DNA of 51,824 bases, taken from positions 1 to 51,824 of the forward strand of contig JADZEE010000156.1 in NCBI GenBank assembly GCA_020850735.1. Reading direction: 5' to 3'. Source of the DNA: Gammaproteobacteria bacterium (GTDB lineage: Bacteria > Pseudomonadota > Gammaproteobacteria > JADZEE01). Made by a program: the position numbers and the translations under genes. Positions 43,031 to 51,824 of the stretch are shown here, in pieces. Each line of letters opens with the position of its first letter. The first letter of the stretch is position 1. Under the pieces are notes generated by a model that saw nothing but the letters and a program-made list of their open reading frames with translations, had not been told where the DNA came from and ran no database searches.

Positions 43031-45607
43031 ATGCAAGCTCCAGACCCGTCACAGCCCGTTGATTTCACTGCGGGAACCCGCTACACGGTGGAAATCAATC
43101 CGCGCCTGCCCAAGCGTATCGAGCGGCTGGCCGAGCTCGCCGATGACCTGTATTACAGCTGGGACCGCTTCTCCAGGGGCCTGTTCTTCTACCTGGACGC
43201 CGAGCTCTGGGATCGCTGCCGCCACAACCCGCGCGTATTCCTGCGCCGGGTGGCGCAGCAGCGGCTGGACGAGGCCGCGGCGGATCGCACCTTCATGGAG
43301 GCGTACAACCGCGCGCTCGCGAACTACGACACCTACCTGAGCGAGCGCGCGCGGGTCGGCCTCGCGGCGCGCTGCGATCCGAAAACCGATCTGCTCGCCT
43401 ATTTCTGCCTGGAGTTCGGCTTTCACGAGAGCCTGCCCATCTACTCGGGAGGCCTGGGCATCCTCGCGGGAGACTTCTGCAAGGCGGCGAGCGATATCGG
43501 CCTGCCGTTCGTCGCCGTGGGATTGCTCTACCGTCAGGGCAACATGAGCCAGGCGATCGACGAGCACGGTCACCAGATCATGACCTTTACCCGCTTCGAC
43601 ATCGACGACATGCCGGTGGTCGCCGCCTGCACACAGGACGGTTGCGAGCTGATCGTGCGCCTGGAAATGGCTGACGAACCGCTCGCGGTACGGGTGTGGC
43701 GGGTGAAGGCGGGCCACATCGATCTGTATCTGCTCGATTCGGATCTGCCGGAGAATTCGCCGGCCAACCGGGCGGTGACCAACGTGCTCTACACCGCCGA
43801 CCGGCCGACCCGGCTGAAGCAGGAGATCGTGCTCGGCATCGGCGGTGTCCGTGCGCTGCGCCTGCTCGGTCTGGCGCCGACGGTGTGGCACATGAACGAG
43901 GGTCACCCGAGCCTGCAGGTGGTGGAGCGCTGCCGTGAACGGGTTGCCCGCGGTTTGCCCTTTGCCGCCGCGCTCGAGCAGATCGCCGCCAGCACCGTGT
44001 TCACCACCCACACTCCCGTGCCCGCGGGCCATGAGATATTCGACGCCGAGCTGATGCGCCAGGAGCTCGGGCCGTTCATCCGCGAGCTCGGCATCGGCGA
44101 GGAGGAGTTTCTCGCCCTCGGCGCCAACTCGCACTCGGGCACCTTCAATCTGACGACGTTCGCACTACACGCTTCCCGTTTTCACAACGGGGTCAGTCGT
44201 ATTCACGGCGGTGTCGCCGCGCGCATGGAAAGTCACCTGTGGCCCGAGGTGCCGGTCAGCGACAACCCCATGGGTTACGTCACCAACGGCGTGCACGTGC
44301 CGTCTTTTCTCGCGCGCGAGTGGATCAACGTCATCGACGACGCGTCGTGGCGTAACCAGCTCCTCAATGCACCATACTGGCAGCGCAGCATCGATGCGCT
44401 GGCCGATGCCACGTTCTGGAGCGTGCACCTGAAGCTCAAGCAGGCCGCCATGGCCGTGGTTCGCCGCCACGTCGAGCGCCGTTGCCGGCGTTTCGGCTAC
44501 AGCCAGGCGCAGATCGATCTCGAGACCCAGTGGCTGTGCTGCGAGCGCGACGTGATGCTCATCGGTTTCGCACGTCGCTTCGCCACCTACAAACGTGCCA
44601 CGTTGCTGCTGGACGATCTCGATCGCCTGCGCCGGCTGCTCGACGACGGTGATCGTCCCGTGTGTATCGTGTTTGCCGGTCGCGCACATCCGAGCGACGA
44701 GCCCGGTCAGGAGCTCATCCGCCGGATCCACCAGGTGAGCCGGCTGCCGGAGTTCCTCGGCCGGGTGATCCTGGTCGAGGGCTACGATCTCGCCCTGGGC
44801 AGGGCGCTGGTTTCCGGCGCCGACCTGTGGGTCAACCTGCCCGAATACCCGCTCGAGGCGAGCGGTACATCGGGCATGAAGGCCGGTATCAACGGCGTCG
44901 TCAACCTGAGCGTCATGGACGGCTGGTGGGCCGAGGGCTGGAACGGCCGCAACGGCTATGCCGTACAGCCGCACGCTTCCGAGCAGGATCCGGCGCGGCG
45001 TCGCTGGCTGGAGGCGCGGGAAGTGCTCGACATCCTCGAGCACCAGGCCATCCCGGCGTATTTCGACAAGCTCCAGGGTCTGTCACCGCGCTGGGTGGCG
45101 ATGGCCAAGGAGTCGATGAAGAGCATCATCCCGCGCTTCAGCGCGCAGCGGATGCTCATGGATTACATCGGCCAGTACTACCTGCCGGCGATAGCGATCG
45201 GCCGCTCGCTCGCGGCCGAGGACGGCGCCGCGGCGCGCATGCTGGCGGACTGGCGGCGCGAAATGCACAGTCGCTGGCCCGCGGTACGCATCCGCCGCAT
45301 CGACGCGGTGCCGGCGCGTCTGCCCGCCGGCGAGCAGCTGCGCGTGCGCGTGGCCGCGTGGCTCGACGACTTGCGTGCCGAGGACGTCGCCATCGAGTGC
45401 CTGATCGGCCGCCCGAGCGACAGCGACGAGCTCGAAGTGATCACGCGCGAGCGCCTGCACCCGGTCGGCAGCAGCGACGGCGAGACGATTTTCGAGCTCG
45501 AGCTCGCGCCCGCGCTGTCCGGGCTCATCGCCTACAAGCTGCGTGCCTTCCCGCAGCACCCGCTGCTGTGCCACCCGTTCGAGATGGGCCTGATGAAGTG
45601 GTTGTGA
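43031..45607 (+). CDS. glgP: Alpha-glucan phosphorylase (GT35)
   Basis: The 858-residue enzyme of glycosyltransferase family 35 releases glucose 1-phosphate from alpha-1,4-glucans using pyridoxal phosphate. It has the N-terminal DUF3417-type region (PRLPKRIERLAELADDLYYS) of the shorter phosphorylase branch. YSGGLGILAGD, WHMNEGHPS and FARRFATYKRA follow, and then the PLP-lysine segment EASGTSGMKAGINGVVNLS. It converges with ccmB, with 6 bp between the stops. The ribosome site is weak. Confidence 0.92.
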   Translation: MQAPDPSQPVDFTAGTRYTVEINPRLPKRIERLAELADDLYYSWDRFSRGLFFYLDAELWDRCRHNPRVFLRRVAQQRLDEAAADRTFMEAYNRALANYDTYLSERARVGLAARCDPKTDLLAYFCLEFGFHESLPIYSGGLGILAGDFCKAASDIGLPFVAVGLLYRQGNMSQAIDEHGHQIMTFTRFDIDDMPVVAACTQDGCELIVRLEMADEPLAVRVWRVKAGHIDLYLLDSDLPENSPANRAVTNVLYTADRPTRLKQEIVLGIGGVRALRLLGLAPTVWHMNEGHPSLQVVERCRERVARGLPFAAALEQIAASTVFTTHTPVPAGHEIFDAELMRQELGPFIRELGIGEEEFLALGANSHSGTFNLTTFALHASRFHNGVSRIHGGVAARMESHLWPEVPVSDNPMGYVTNGVHVPSFLAREWINVIDDASWRNQLLNAPYWQRSIDALADATFWSVHLKLKQAAMAVVRRHVERRCRRFGYSQAQIDLETQWLCCERDVMLIGFARRFATYKRATLLLDDLDRLRRLLDDGDRPVCIVFAGRAHPSDEPGQELIRRIHQVSRLPEFLGRVILVEGYDLALGRALVSGADLWVNLPEYPLEASGTSGMKAGINGVVNLSVMDGWWAEGWNGRNGYAVQPHASEQDPARRRWLEAREVLDILEHQAIPAYFDKLQGLSPRWVAMAKESMKSIIPRFSAQRMLMDYIGQYYLPAIAIGRSLAAEDGAAARMLADWRREMHSRWPAVRIRRIDAVPARLPAGEQLRVRVAAWLDDLRAEDVAIECLIGRPSDSDELEVITRERLHPVGSSDGETIFELELAPALSGLIAYKLRAFPQHPLLCHPFEMGLMKWL

Positions 45608-45613
45608 TCGAGC

Positions 45614-46318
45614 CTACTCGAAGGCGATCCGCACGGCGGCGCCGATGGCCCACGGCGCCAGCGTGGCGGTGAGCACGAGCAGGGCGGCGAGCAGATACAG
45701 GTGTGACTCGGCGGGCAGACCGCCGGCGGCGGAATCGGCGGCGGCGGCGCCGAGGATGAGGGCCGGCGCGAACAGGGGCAGCACGAGCACCGACAGCAGC
45801 ACGCCGCCACCGCGCTGGGTCACCGTAAGTGCCGCACCGACGGCGCCGACCAGGCTCAGGATGGGCGTGCCGAGGGCGAGTCCTGCGAGCAGCACCGGCA
45901 TGACCGACTCCGGCACGTGCAGGAGCACGCCGAGCAGCGGCGCCAGCAGCACCAGTGGCAGGCCGGCGACGAGCCAGTGTGCGGCGACTTTGGCGGTAAC
46001 GATGATCACGGTCGGCTGCGGCGAGAGCAGCATCTGCTCGAGCGTGCCATCGTCGAAATCGGCATGAAAGATCTGTTCCAGCGACAGCATCGAGGCGAGC
46101 AGCGCCGCCACCCAGATGATGCCGGGCGCCATGCGCGCGAGCAGGTTGGTCTCGGGCCCGAGGGCGAGCGGGAACAGCGTGACGACGATGAGAAAAAATA
46201 CCAGTGGGTTGACGATCTGGGCCCGCCGCCGCCAGGCCAGGGTGAGATCGCGACGCACCACGACGCCGAAGGCGGCGAATGGTCCCGGGGTCTCGGGTTT
46301 GGGCGGCACGCTGGTCAT
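45614..46318 (-). CDS. ccmB: Heme exporter subunit CcmB
   Basis: This polytopic inner-membrane protein of about 234 residues has six hydrophobic helices. The family segment VVVRRDLTLAWRRRAQIVNP lies near the N-terminus, followed by FFLIVVTLFPLALGP and a QMLLSPQP-type loop. With CcmA and CcmC it forms the ABC-type complex that loads heme onto CcmE. The ATG at 46318 gives a normal length; an in-frame GTG at 46363 is an alternative. It is on the opposite strand from ccmA, C, D, E and F and is separated from them by a catalase, which is unusual. A TATACT box on the minus strand (46368-46373) may be its promoter. Confidence 0.9.
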   Translation of the reverse strand: MTSVPPKPETPGPFAAFGVVVRRDLTLAWRRRAQIVNPLVFFLIVVTLFPLALGPETNLLARMAPGIIWVAALLASMLSLEQIFHADFDDGTLEQMLLSPQPTVIIVTAKVAAHWLVAGLPLVLLAPLLGVLLHVPESVMPVLLAGLALGTPILSLVGAVGAALTVTQRGGGVLLSVLVLPLFAPALILGAAAADSAAGGLPAESHLYLLAALLVLTATLAPWAIGAAVRIAFE

Positions 46319-46386
46319 CGGAACGGTCGGCGGGGCGGTGCCGTGCTCGCGGCGCCGCCCCACCCACAGTATAGCCGGGCCGCTGC

Positions 46387-47835
46387 TCAGGCGGGCGCGG
46401 CGATCCCGAGCCGTGTCGCGACGCCTTCGCCATAGGCCGGATCAGCCTTGCGGAAATGGCCGATCTGGCGCCGCTGGATCGCTGCCGGTACGCCGTCCAT
46501 GGCCGCGGCGATGCGGTCCATCAGCCGTGTCTGCTGTGCCGGGCTCATGAGCCGGAACAGATCACCGGCCTGGCCGAAATCGTCGTTGCCCTCGCGGTGA
46601 TCGTAGCGATCGGCGTCGCCGTCGATGCGCAGCGGCGGCTCGCGCCAGCGTGCGTCCTCGGCCGGACCGGCAAAGCTGTTCGGCTCGTAGTTGACTGCAC
46701 CGCCGCCGTTGTCGTCGTAGCGCGACGCACCGTCGCGATGATAGCTGTGGACCGGGCAACGTGGCCGGTTCACCGGCAGGCTCTCGTAGTTGACACCGAG
46801 CCGGTAGCGGTGCGCGTCGGCGTAGGAAAAGATGCGAAACTGCAGCATCTTGTCCGGACTGTGACCGATCCCGGGAACCACATTCGCGGGCGAGAACGAG
46901 GATTGCTCGACCTCGGCGAAGTAGTTCTGCGGGTTGCGGTTGAGCTCGATCACGCCGACCTCGATGAGCGGATAGTCGCCGTGTGGCCAGACCTTGGTCA
47001 GATCGAAGGGACTGTAGCTCGTCTCGTCGGCGTCCCCTTCCGGCATGATCTGCACGTACATGCGCCACTGCGGGTGGTCGCCGCGCTCGATGGCATCGTA
47101 CAAATCGCGCTGGTGACTCTCGCGATCCCGGCCGATGAGTGCAGTTGCCTCGTCTTCGGTGAGCGTTGCGATCCCCTGCACGGTCTTGAAGTGAAACTTC
47201 ACCCAGAAGCGTTCGCCCGAGGCGTTGACGAAGCTGTAGGTGTGTGAACCGTAGCCGTTCATGTGCCGGTAGCTCCTGGGCAGTCCACGGTCCGAGAACA
47301 GGATCGTGATCTGGTGCAGGCTTTCCGGGCTCAACGACCAGAAATCCCACATCGCGGTGGCGCTGCGCAGGTTGGTCCTGGGGTCGCGTTTCTGGGTGTG
47401 GATGAAGTCCGGGAACTTGTACGGATCGCGGACGAAGAACACCGGCGTGTTGTTGCCGACCAGATCCCAGTTGCCCTCCTCGGTGTAGAACTTCAGGGCG
47501 AAGCCGCGCACGTCGCGCTCGGCATCGGCGGCGCCGCGCTCGCCGGCGACGGTGGAAAAGCGCAACAGGCACTCGGTCCGCGTGCCGATACCCGCGAACA
47601 CCTTCGCCTTCGTGTAGCGGCTGATGTCGTGCGTGACGGTCAGTGTGCCGAAGGCGGCCGAGCCCTTGGCGTGGACCACGCGTTCGGGAATGCGCTCGCG
47701 GTTGAAGTGCGCGTGTTTCTCGAACAGCGGCCAGTCCTGTACGAGCAGCGGACCGCGCGGTCCGGCGGTGAGGCTGTTCTGATTGTCGGCGACGGGGATC
47801 CCGGCGCTGGTGGTGAGAGTCGGGGGCCTGCTCAT
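46387..47835 (-). CDS. katA: Monofunctional heme catalase
   Basis: The 482-residue small-subunit catalase decomposes hydrogen peroxide. Motifs seen are [15 protein letters not shown] (distal His), [19 protein letters not shown] (distal Asn), [16 protein letters not shown] and the proximal-Tyr region [15 protein letters not shown] perfect AAGGAGG ribosome site fixes the ATG at 47835; the open frame further upstream is a GC artefact. It is inserted between ccmB and ccmA. An AT-rich inverted repeat lies about 80-105 bp upstream. The symbol is by family; katB naming is equally possible. Confidence 0.94.
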   Translation of the reverse strand: MSRPPTLTTSAGIPVADNQNSLTAGPRGPLLVQDWPLFEKHAHFNRERIPERVVHAKGSAAFGTLTVTHDISRYTKAKVFAGIGTRTECLLRFSTVAGERGAADAERDVRGFALKFYTEEGNWDLVGNNTPVFFVRDPYKFPDFIHTQKRDPRTNLRSATAMWDFWSLSPESLHQITILFSDRGLPRSYRHMNGYGSHTYSFVNASGERFWVKFHFKTVQGIATLTEDEATALIGRDRESHQRDLYDAIERGDHPQWRMYVQIMPEGDADETSYSPFDLTKVWPHGDYPLIEVGVIELNRNPQNYFAEVEQSSFSPANVVPGIGHSPDKMLQFRIFSYADAHRYRLGVNYESLPVNRPRCPVHSYHRDGASRYDDNGGGAVNYEPNSFAGPAEDARWREPPLRIDGDADRYDHREGNDDFGQAGDLFRLMSPAQQTRLMDRIAAAMDGVPAAIQRRQIGHFRKADPAYGEGVATRLGIAAPA

Positions 47836-47913
47836 CGTGGGTCCTCCTTCAGGGCCGTTGAGGGGTACAGGATGGGCGCAGACGAAAATTTCTTCTAACG
47901 GAATATTTAACCT

Positions 47914-47940
47914 ATTACAATATATATAATCGATTGTAAT
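47914..47940 (-). promoter_or_regulatory. AT-rich inverted repeat in the catalase promoter
   Basis: ATTACAAT (47914-47921) and ATTGTAAT (47933-47940) form an inverted repeat with 11 nt between, and a smaller palindrome AATCGATT lies at 47928-47935. It is a sharp AT island in GC-rich DNA, 79 bp upstream of the catalase start. On the minus strand TTGTAA followed 17 nt later by TAGAAG is a passable -35/-10 pair. An oxidative-stress regulator such as OxyR would be the usual candidate, but the motif is not a clear match. Confidence 0.45.
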
Positions 47941-48036
47941 CGGCGCCGTACCGGACCGTCCCACGCGTGCGATAATGCCGTCCGGCCAGCGCACGCGCCT
48001 GTGCCTGCCGGTGGCGAGCCGTCCGTCCTTCACCGC

Positions 48037-48681
48037 ATGATCACGACCATGAGCTGCGCGGGAAACTGCCTGGAGGCGCTGGCGCTGGATTGCGTGCGCG
48101 GCGATCGGCAGCTGTTCCGCGATCTGAGCCTGCGCGTCGAACCCGGCGAGGTCGTGCAGGTCGAAGGAGCCAACGGCAGCGGCAAGACGAGCCTGCTGCG
48201 GATCCTGTGCGGCCTGCTGCGACCGGTGGCGGGGGAGGTGCGCTGGCGCGGGATCGACATCCGCTGCCAGCGCGCCGCCTATCATCGCGCCATGCTCTAT
48301 GTCGGTCACGCCGCAGGGATCAAGGATGACCTCGACGCGCTCGAGAATCTCGGCGTGGCGCGGGGACTGGCCGGCGCACGCGCCGACACGTCCGGGGACG
48401 CGGCGCTCGCACGGGTCGGGCTCGGACGTTTCGCCGAGCTGCCGGTGCGCATGCTGTCGGCCGGGCAGCGACGGCGGGCCGGCCTGGCGCGGTTGGCAAT
48501 GGCGGACGCGCGGCTGTGGCTGCTGGACGAACCGTTCACGGCGCTCGACACCGCCGGCAGGGAGATCGTGGGCGGACTGATTGCCGAGCATCTGCGCGGG
48601 GGAGGGCTGGTCGTGTTGACAAGCCACCAGCCCGTCACTATAGAGGGCACGGCCGTGCGGCGACTGGCGCTCGCGGCGTGA
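48037..48681 (+). CDS. ccmA: Heme exporter ATPase CcmA
   Basis: This ABC ATPase of about 214 residues has Walker [14 protein letters not shown], signature [14 protein letters not shown] and Walker [13 protein letters not shown]. It powers the CcmABC complex for release of heme-loaded CcmE during cytochrome c maturation. In-frame starts exist at 48001 (GTG), 48037 and 48049; the ATG at 48037 gives the usual length. The frame of ccmC begins 13-16 nt downstream. Its normal partner ccmB is not downstream but about 1.7 kb upstream on the other strand. Confidence 0.92.
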   Translation: MITTMSCAGNCLEALALDCVRGDRQLFRDLSLRVEPGEVVQVEGANGSGKTSLLRILCGLLRPVAGEVRWRGIDIRCQRAAYHRAMLYVGHAAGIKDDLDALENLGVARGLAGARADTSGDAALARVGLGRFAELPVRMLSAGQRRRAGLARLAMADARLWLLDEPFTALDTAGREIVGGLIAEHLRGGGLVVLTSHQPVTIEGTAVRRLALAA

Positions 48682-48697
48682 GCCGCCGGACAACGTG

Positions 48698-49438
48698 ATG
48701 CTGGAACGATTCTACAAGTACGCGTCGCTGCAGGTGTTCTATCGCTGCGCCGCGGTGCTGATACCGTGGCTCGGCGGGCTCACGGCCGTGCTGCTGGTGG
48801 TGGGACTGTACGGCGCGCTCGTGCTCGCGCCCCCCGACTATCAGCAGGGCGAGAGCTACCGCATCATCTTCGTTCACGTACCGAGCGCCTGGATGTCGCT
48901 GTTCATCTACGTCGTCATGGCCGCTGCGGGGGCCACTGGCCTCATCTGGCACGTGAAGCTCGCCGAGGTCATCGCCTCGGCCAGCGCGCCGATCGGCGCT
49001 TCGTTCACGTTCCTCGCCCTGATCACCGGCTCACTGTGGGGCAAGCCCATGTGGGGTGCCTACTGGGTGTGGGATGCGCGCCTGACCTCGGAGCTCATCC
49101 TGCTGTTCCTGTATCTGGGCTTCATGGCGCTGGAGGCCGCGATCCCGGACCGGCGCGGCGCCAGCCGTGCCTGCGCCGTGCTCGCGCTGGTCGGCGTCGT
49201 GAACATCCCGATCGTGCACTTCTCGGTCGAGTGGTGGCACACGCTGCACCAGGGAGCCACGGTCACCAAGCTCGGCGCACCCTCGATCGCCACGAGTATG
49301 CTCGTCCCGCTGCTGGTCATGGCGGTCGCATTCAAGCTCTATTACCTGACCACCGTGCTGATCCGCGCGCGGGCCCTCATACTCGAGCGTGAGAGCAGCA
49401 GCGCCTGGGTCCGGACCCTCGCCACGGAGGACGCATGA
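48698..49438 (+). CDS. ccmC: Heme handling protein CcmC
   Basis: The 246-residue six-helix membrane protein of the heme handling family has the tryptophan-rich signature [17 protein letters not shown]. Conserved His occur in IFVHVPSAW and WWHTLHQG, which bind heme for transfer to CcmE. A GTG at 48695 directly precedes the ATG at 48698. It ends in an ATGA overlap with ccmD. Confidence 0.95.
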   Translation: MLERFYKYASLQVFYRCAAVLIPWLGGLTAVLLVVGLYGALVLAPPDYQQGESYRIIFVHVPSAWMSLFIYVVMAAAGATGLIWHVKLAEVIASASAPIGASFTFLALITGSLWGKPMWGAYWVWDARLTSELILLFLYLGFMALEAAIPDRRGASRACAVLALVGVVNIPIVHFSVEWWHTLHQGATVTKLGAPSIATSMLVPLLVMAVAFKLYYLTTVLIRARALILERESSSAWVRTLATEDA

Positions 49439-49602
49439 GCGGCTTGCACGAATTCCTGCACATGGGCGGCTATGCCTTCTACGTCTGGACGTCCTACGCG
49501 ATCGCGGCCGTCGTCCTGATCGCCAACGTAATCGGCCCGATCCTGCATGGGCGTGCGCTGCGCCGGGCGCTCGCGCGCCGCACGCGCTTGGAGAATGAAT
49601 GA
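49435..49602 (+). CDS. ccmD: Heme exporter protein CcmD
   Basis: The 55-residue protein has the layout [19 protein letters not shown], a single transmembrane helix (about 14-36) and a basic C-terminal tail (RRALARRTR). This is typical of CcmD, which helps release holo-CcmE from CcmABC. It overlaps ccmC and ccmE by 4 bp on each side (ATGA both times). It is too short for many gene callers. Confidence 0.9.
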   Translation: MSGLHEFLHMGGYAFYVWTSYAIAAVVLIANVIGPILHGRALRRALARRTRLENE

Positions 49603-50060
49603 TGACGCCGCGTCGGCAACGCATGATTTTCGTCGCCGTCGTGCTCGGCGGTGTCGCCGTCGCGACGCTGCTGGCCCTGCGGGCTTTCGAGGGCAATCTG
49701 CTGTATTTTTTCAGTCCGTCGCAGGTGCTCGCCGGCGAGGCGCCGCCGACCCATAACTTCCGCGTCGGGGGCCTGGTCGTCGAAGGCAGCGTCGCGCGCC
49801 AGAGCGACGGCGTGACGGTGAGCTTCGAGCTCACGGACTCGGTGGCGACCGTGCCGGTGCGTTACGCCGGTATTCTGCCGGACCTGTTCCGCGAGGGGCA
49901 GGGTGTGGTCGCGCTCGGACGTCTGGGCGCCGACGGCGCGTTCCTGGCCGAGGAAGTGCTCGCCAAGCACGACGAAAAGTACATGCCGCCCGAGGTCGCC
50001 GACGCTTTGAAGACAGCGCAGCAGGGCGGCAGCATGCCGTTTCCGCACGCGGAGGACTGA
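49599..50060 (+). CDS. ccmE: Heme chaperone CcmE
   Basis: The 153-residue periplasmic protein has an N-terminal membrane anchor (about 8-28), an OB-fold and the heme-binding motif [13 protein letters not shown], with H124 as the covalent heme ligand and Y128 conserved. It carries heme from CcmC to CcmF. It overlaps ccmD by 4 bp and is followed after 3 nt by ccmF. Confidence 0.95.
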   Translation: MMTPRRQRMIFVAVVLGGVAVATLLALRAFEGNLLYFFSPSQVLAGEAPPTHNFRVGGLVVEGSVARQSDGVTVSFELTDSVATVPVRYAGILPDLFREGQGVVALGRLGADGAFLAEEVLAKHDEKYMPPEVADALKTAQQGGSMPFPHAED

Positions 50061-50063
50061 ATC

Positions 50064-51824
50064 TTGATCCCCGAGCTCGGCCATTTCGCCCTCGTGCTGG
50101 CGCTGGCGCTGGCGCTGGTGCAGGGCATCCTGCCGCTGGCCGGCGCCCAGCGCCGCGATGTGCCCTGGATGACGCTGGCGGTACCGGCCGCGCGCGCGCA
50201 GTTCGCCTGTGTGGCGATTGCTTTCGGCTGCCTCACCTGGTCGTTCGTCGCGCGGGATTTCTCCGTGCTCTATGTCGCCACCAATTCCAACAGCCAGCTG
50301 CCGCTCGCCTATCGCATTGCGGCGGTGTGGGGCGCGCACGAGGGTTCGCTGCTGCTGTGGACGCTGATCCTCGGCGGCTGGACCGTTGCCGTCAGCATCT
50401 ATGTGCGCTCCATGCCGCTCGCCTTCAGTGCCCGGGTCATCGCGGTCATGGGCCTGGTGAGCATCGGCTTTCTGCTGTTCATGCTCGCGACCTCGAATCC
50501 TTTCGAGCGTTTGCTGCCGGCGGCGGCCGAGGGCCGTGACCTCAATCCTCTGTTGCAGGATCCGGGCTTGGTCGTGCATCCGCCGATGCTGTACATGGGC
50601 TACGTCGGCACGGTCGTACCGTTCGCGTTCGCGATCGCAGCGCTGCTCGACGGGCGCCTGGATCTGACCTGGTCGCGCTGGACGCGTCCCTGGACCCTGG
50701 TCGCATGGGTGTTCCTGACCCTCGGCATCACACTCGGCAGCTGGTGGGCCTACTACGAGCTCGGCTGGGGCGGCTGGTGGTTCTGGGATCCGGTCGAGAA
50801 CGCCTCGTTCATGCCCTGGCTGGTGACGACGGCCCTGCTGCACTCGCTGGCCGTTACCGAGAAACGCGGTGCCTTCAAGGCCTGGACGGTGATCCTCGCC
50901 ATCTTCGCCTTTTCGCTGTCGCTGCTCGGAACCTTCCTGGTGCGCTCGGGTGTGCTCGTGTCGGTGCATGCGTTCGCCACCGATCCCGCGCGCGGCGTGT
51001 TCATCCTCATCTTCCTCGGCCTGGTTGTCGGCAGTGCGCTCCTGCTGTACGCGTGGCGGGCGGCGAACGTCGCTTCCAGCGGAACCTTCGCGCTGGTGTC
51101 GCGCGAATCCCTGCTGCTGGTGAACAACGTCCTGCTCGTGGTGGCCGCGGGCAGCGTGCTGCTCGGCACCCTCTACCCGCTCATTCTCGACAGCCTCGGG
51201 CTCGGCAAGGTGTCGGTCGGGCCGCCGTATTTCAATACCGTGTTCGTGCCGCTCATGCTGCCCCTGGCCGTGTTGCTCGGCATCGGTCCGATCGCGCGCT
51301 GGAAACGTGCCGCACCGGCGAGCCTGCTGACCGAGCTGCGCATGGCCATGGCCACCACCCTGATCCTCACCGTCGCGCTCGCCGTGCTGGCCGCCGGATC
51401 GCTGCCGGTGATGGCGCTCGCCGGCCTGGCGACAGCCGTGTGGGTCGCCTGGACCAGTGTCCAGGCTTTTGCCGGTCAGTGGCGCAAATACGGCTCCGCG
51501 GCGCGCGCGGTGGCGAACATACCGCGCGGTTTCCATGGCATGACCCTCGCCCACTTCGGCGTTGCGCTGTTCATCGTCGGGGTCACGTGCACGAGTGTCT
51601 GGAGCGCGGACAAGGACATTCGCATGGCACCCGGGGAGCGCTACACGCTCGCCGATTACACTTTCGAGCTCGTGGGCGTGAGCACGCGGCAGGGCCCGAA
51701 CTTCACCGCCGAGCGCGGCGAAGTGCGCGTCAGCCGGGACGAGCAGCCGCTCACCACGCTGTACCCGGAAAAGCGCCAGTACGGTTCTTCCGGGCAACCC
51801 ATGACTGAAGCCGGCATCGATGCC
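50064..51824 (+). CDS. ccmF: Heme lyase CcmF, C-terminus outside window
   Basis: At least 587 residues of CcmF are encoded, with the frame open to the end of the window. The start is TTG at 50064, 3 nt after the ccmE stop, and gives the classic N-terminus (L/M)IPELGHFALVLALALAL; no ATG or GTG in frame gives it. Family signatures are GAHEGSLLLW near residue 92, HPPMLYMGYVG near 172 and the heme-handling WGGWWFWDPVENASF near 236. Many transmembrane helices are evident. CcmF attaches heme to apocytochrome c. A GGAGG lies 10 nt upstream, inside the end of ccmE. Confidence 0.95.
   Translation, partial: MIPELGHFALVLALALALVQGILPLAGAQRRDVPWMTLAVPAARAQFACVAIAFGCLTWSFVARDFSVLYVATNSNSQLPLAYRIAAVWGAHEGSLLLWTLILGGWTVAVSIYVRSMPLAFSARVIAVMGLVSIGFLLFMLATSNPFERLLPAAAEGRDLNPLLQDPGLVVHPPMLYMGYVGTVVPFAFAIAALLDGRLDLTWSRWTRPWTLVAWVFLTLGITLGSWWAYYELGWGGWWFWDPVENASFMPWLVTTALLHSLAVTEKRGAFKAWTVILAIFAFSLSLLGTFLVRSGVLVSVHAFATDPARGVFILIFLGLVVGSALLLYAWRAANVASSGTFALVSRESLLLVNNVLLVVAAGSVLLGTLYPLILDSLGLGKVSVGPPYFNTVFVPLMLPLAVLLGIGPIARWKRAAPASLLTELRMAMATTLILTVALAVLAAGSLPVMALAGLATAVWVAWTSVQAFAGQWRKYGSAARAVANIPRGFHGMTLAHFGVALFIVGVTCTSVWSADKDIRMAPGERYTLADYTFELVGVSTRQGPNFTAERGEVRVSRDEQPLTTLYPEKRQYGSSGQPMTEAGIDA

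Noticed and set aside
47836..48693. Upstream extension of the catalase frame to 48693
   Set aside because: The perfect ribosome site and the conserved N-terminus fix the start at 47835; the extension crosses an AT-rich promoter and ccmA.

Overview
The window is GC-rich DNA of a bacterium, most likely a gammaproteobacterium. The evidence for this is a system I cytochrome c maturation cluster (ccmA, C, D, E, F and a displaced ccmB), an RtcB/archease pair, a class I DhnA-type aldolase, Pcm, and the DUF1302/DUF1329/RND/YCF48 set that is common in GC-rich hydrocarbon- and steroid-degrading gammaproteobacteria. The genus cannot be fixed from the sequence. I see no rRNA, tRNA, CRISPR array, integrase or insertion sequence.

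Region 1 (1-38 kb) is an accessory catabolic and transport island. It opens with the 3' end of a DUF1329 gene. Next comes a five-gene cluster (778-8364) with the layout of ATP-dependent ketone carboxylases of the acetophenone carboxylase (Apc) type: HyuA-like, small zinc protein, HyuA-like, HyuB-like, and a fifth ApcE-like subunit. A TetR repressor gene on the minus strand and a divergent oxidoreductase plus alpha/beta hydrolase follow. After these come an RND/MMPL permease, a YCF48-like repeat protein and a DUF1302 outer-membrane protein.

A tightly packed unit (17487-26612) then encodes ExbB, two ExbD proteins, a membrane-anchored VWA protein with a TonB-like proline-rich linker, a large exported helical-repeat protein, an AMP-forming CoA ligase, a G3E (CobW-type) GTPase and a Tat-exported DUF1329 protein. 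A MalT-like LuxR regulator, an exported HExxH peptidase and a GNAT remnant separate this unit from a second, paralogous four-gene carboxylase module (31111-37958) that lacks the ApcE-like gene.

Region 2 (38-52 kb) looks like ordinary chromosome: a small exported protein, rtcB and archease, a host-attachment/baeRF-type protein, pcm, a class I fructose-bisphosphate aldolase, a small Cys-rich protein, glucan phosphorylase, then ccmB and a catalase on the minus strand, and ccmA-C-D-E-F on the plus strand running off the window.

How the genes may work together (inference): a hydrophobic ketone or related carbonyl compound is taken up through the DUF1302/DUF1329/RND/YCF48 proteins, perhaps energised by the ExbB/ExbD/VWA complex. 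It is carboxylated with ATP by one or both Apc-like enzymes, with the zinc or other metal possibly handled by the G3E GTPase, and the resulting 3-oxo acid is activated by the CoA ligase.

The clearest new signal is regulatory. A 26-bp composite element of three RRTAYY half-sites with fixed 5-nt and 3-nt spacers occurs four times: in front of tetR, the oxidoreductase, the RND gene and the DUF1302 gene. It predicts a local TetR regulon that ties these transport and enzyme genes together.
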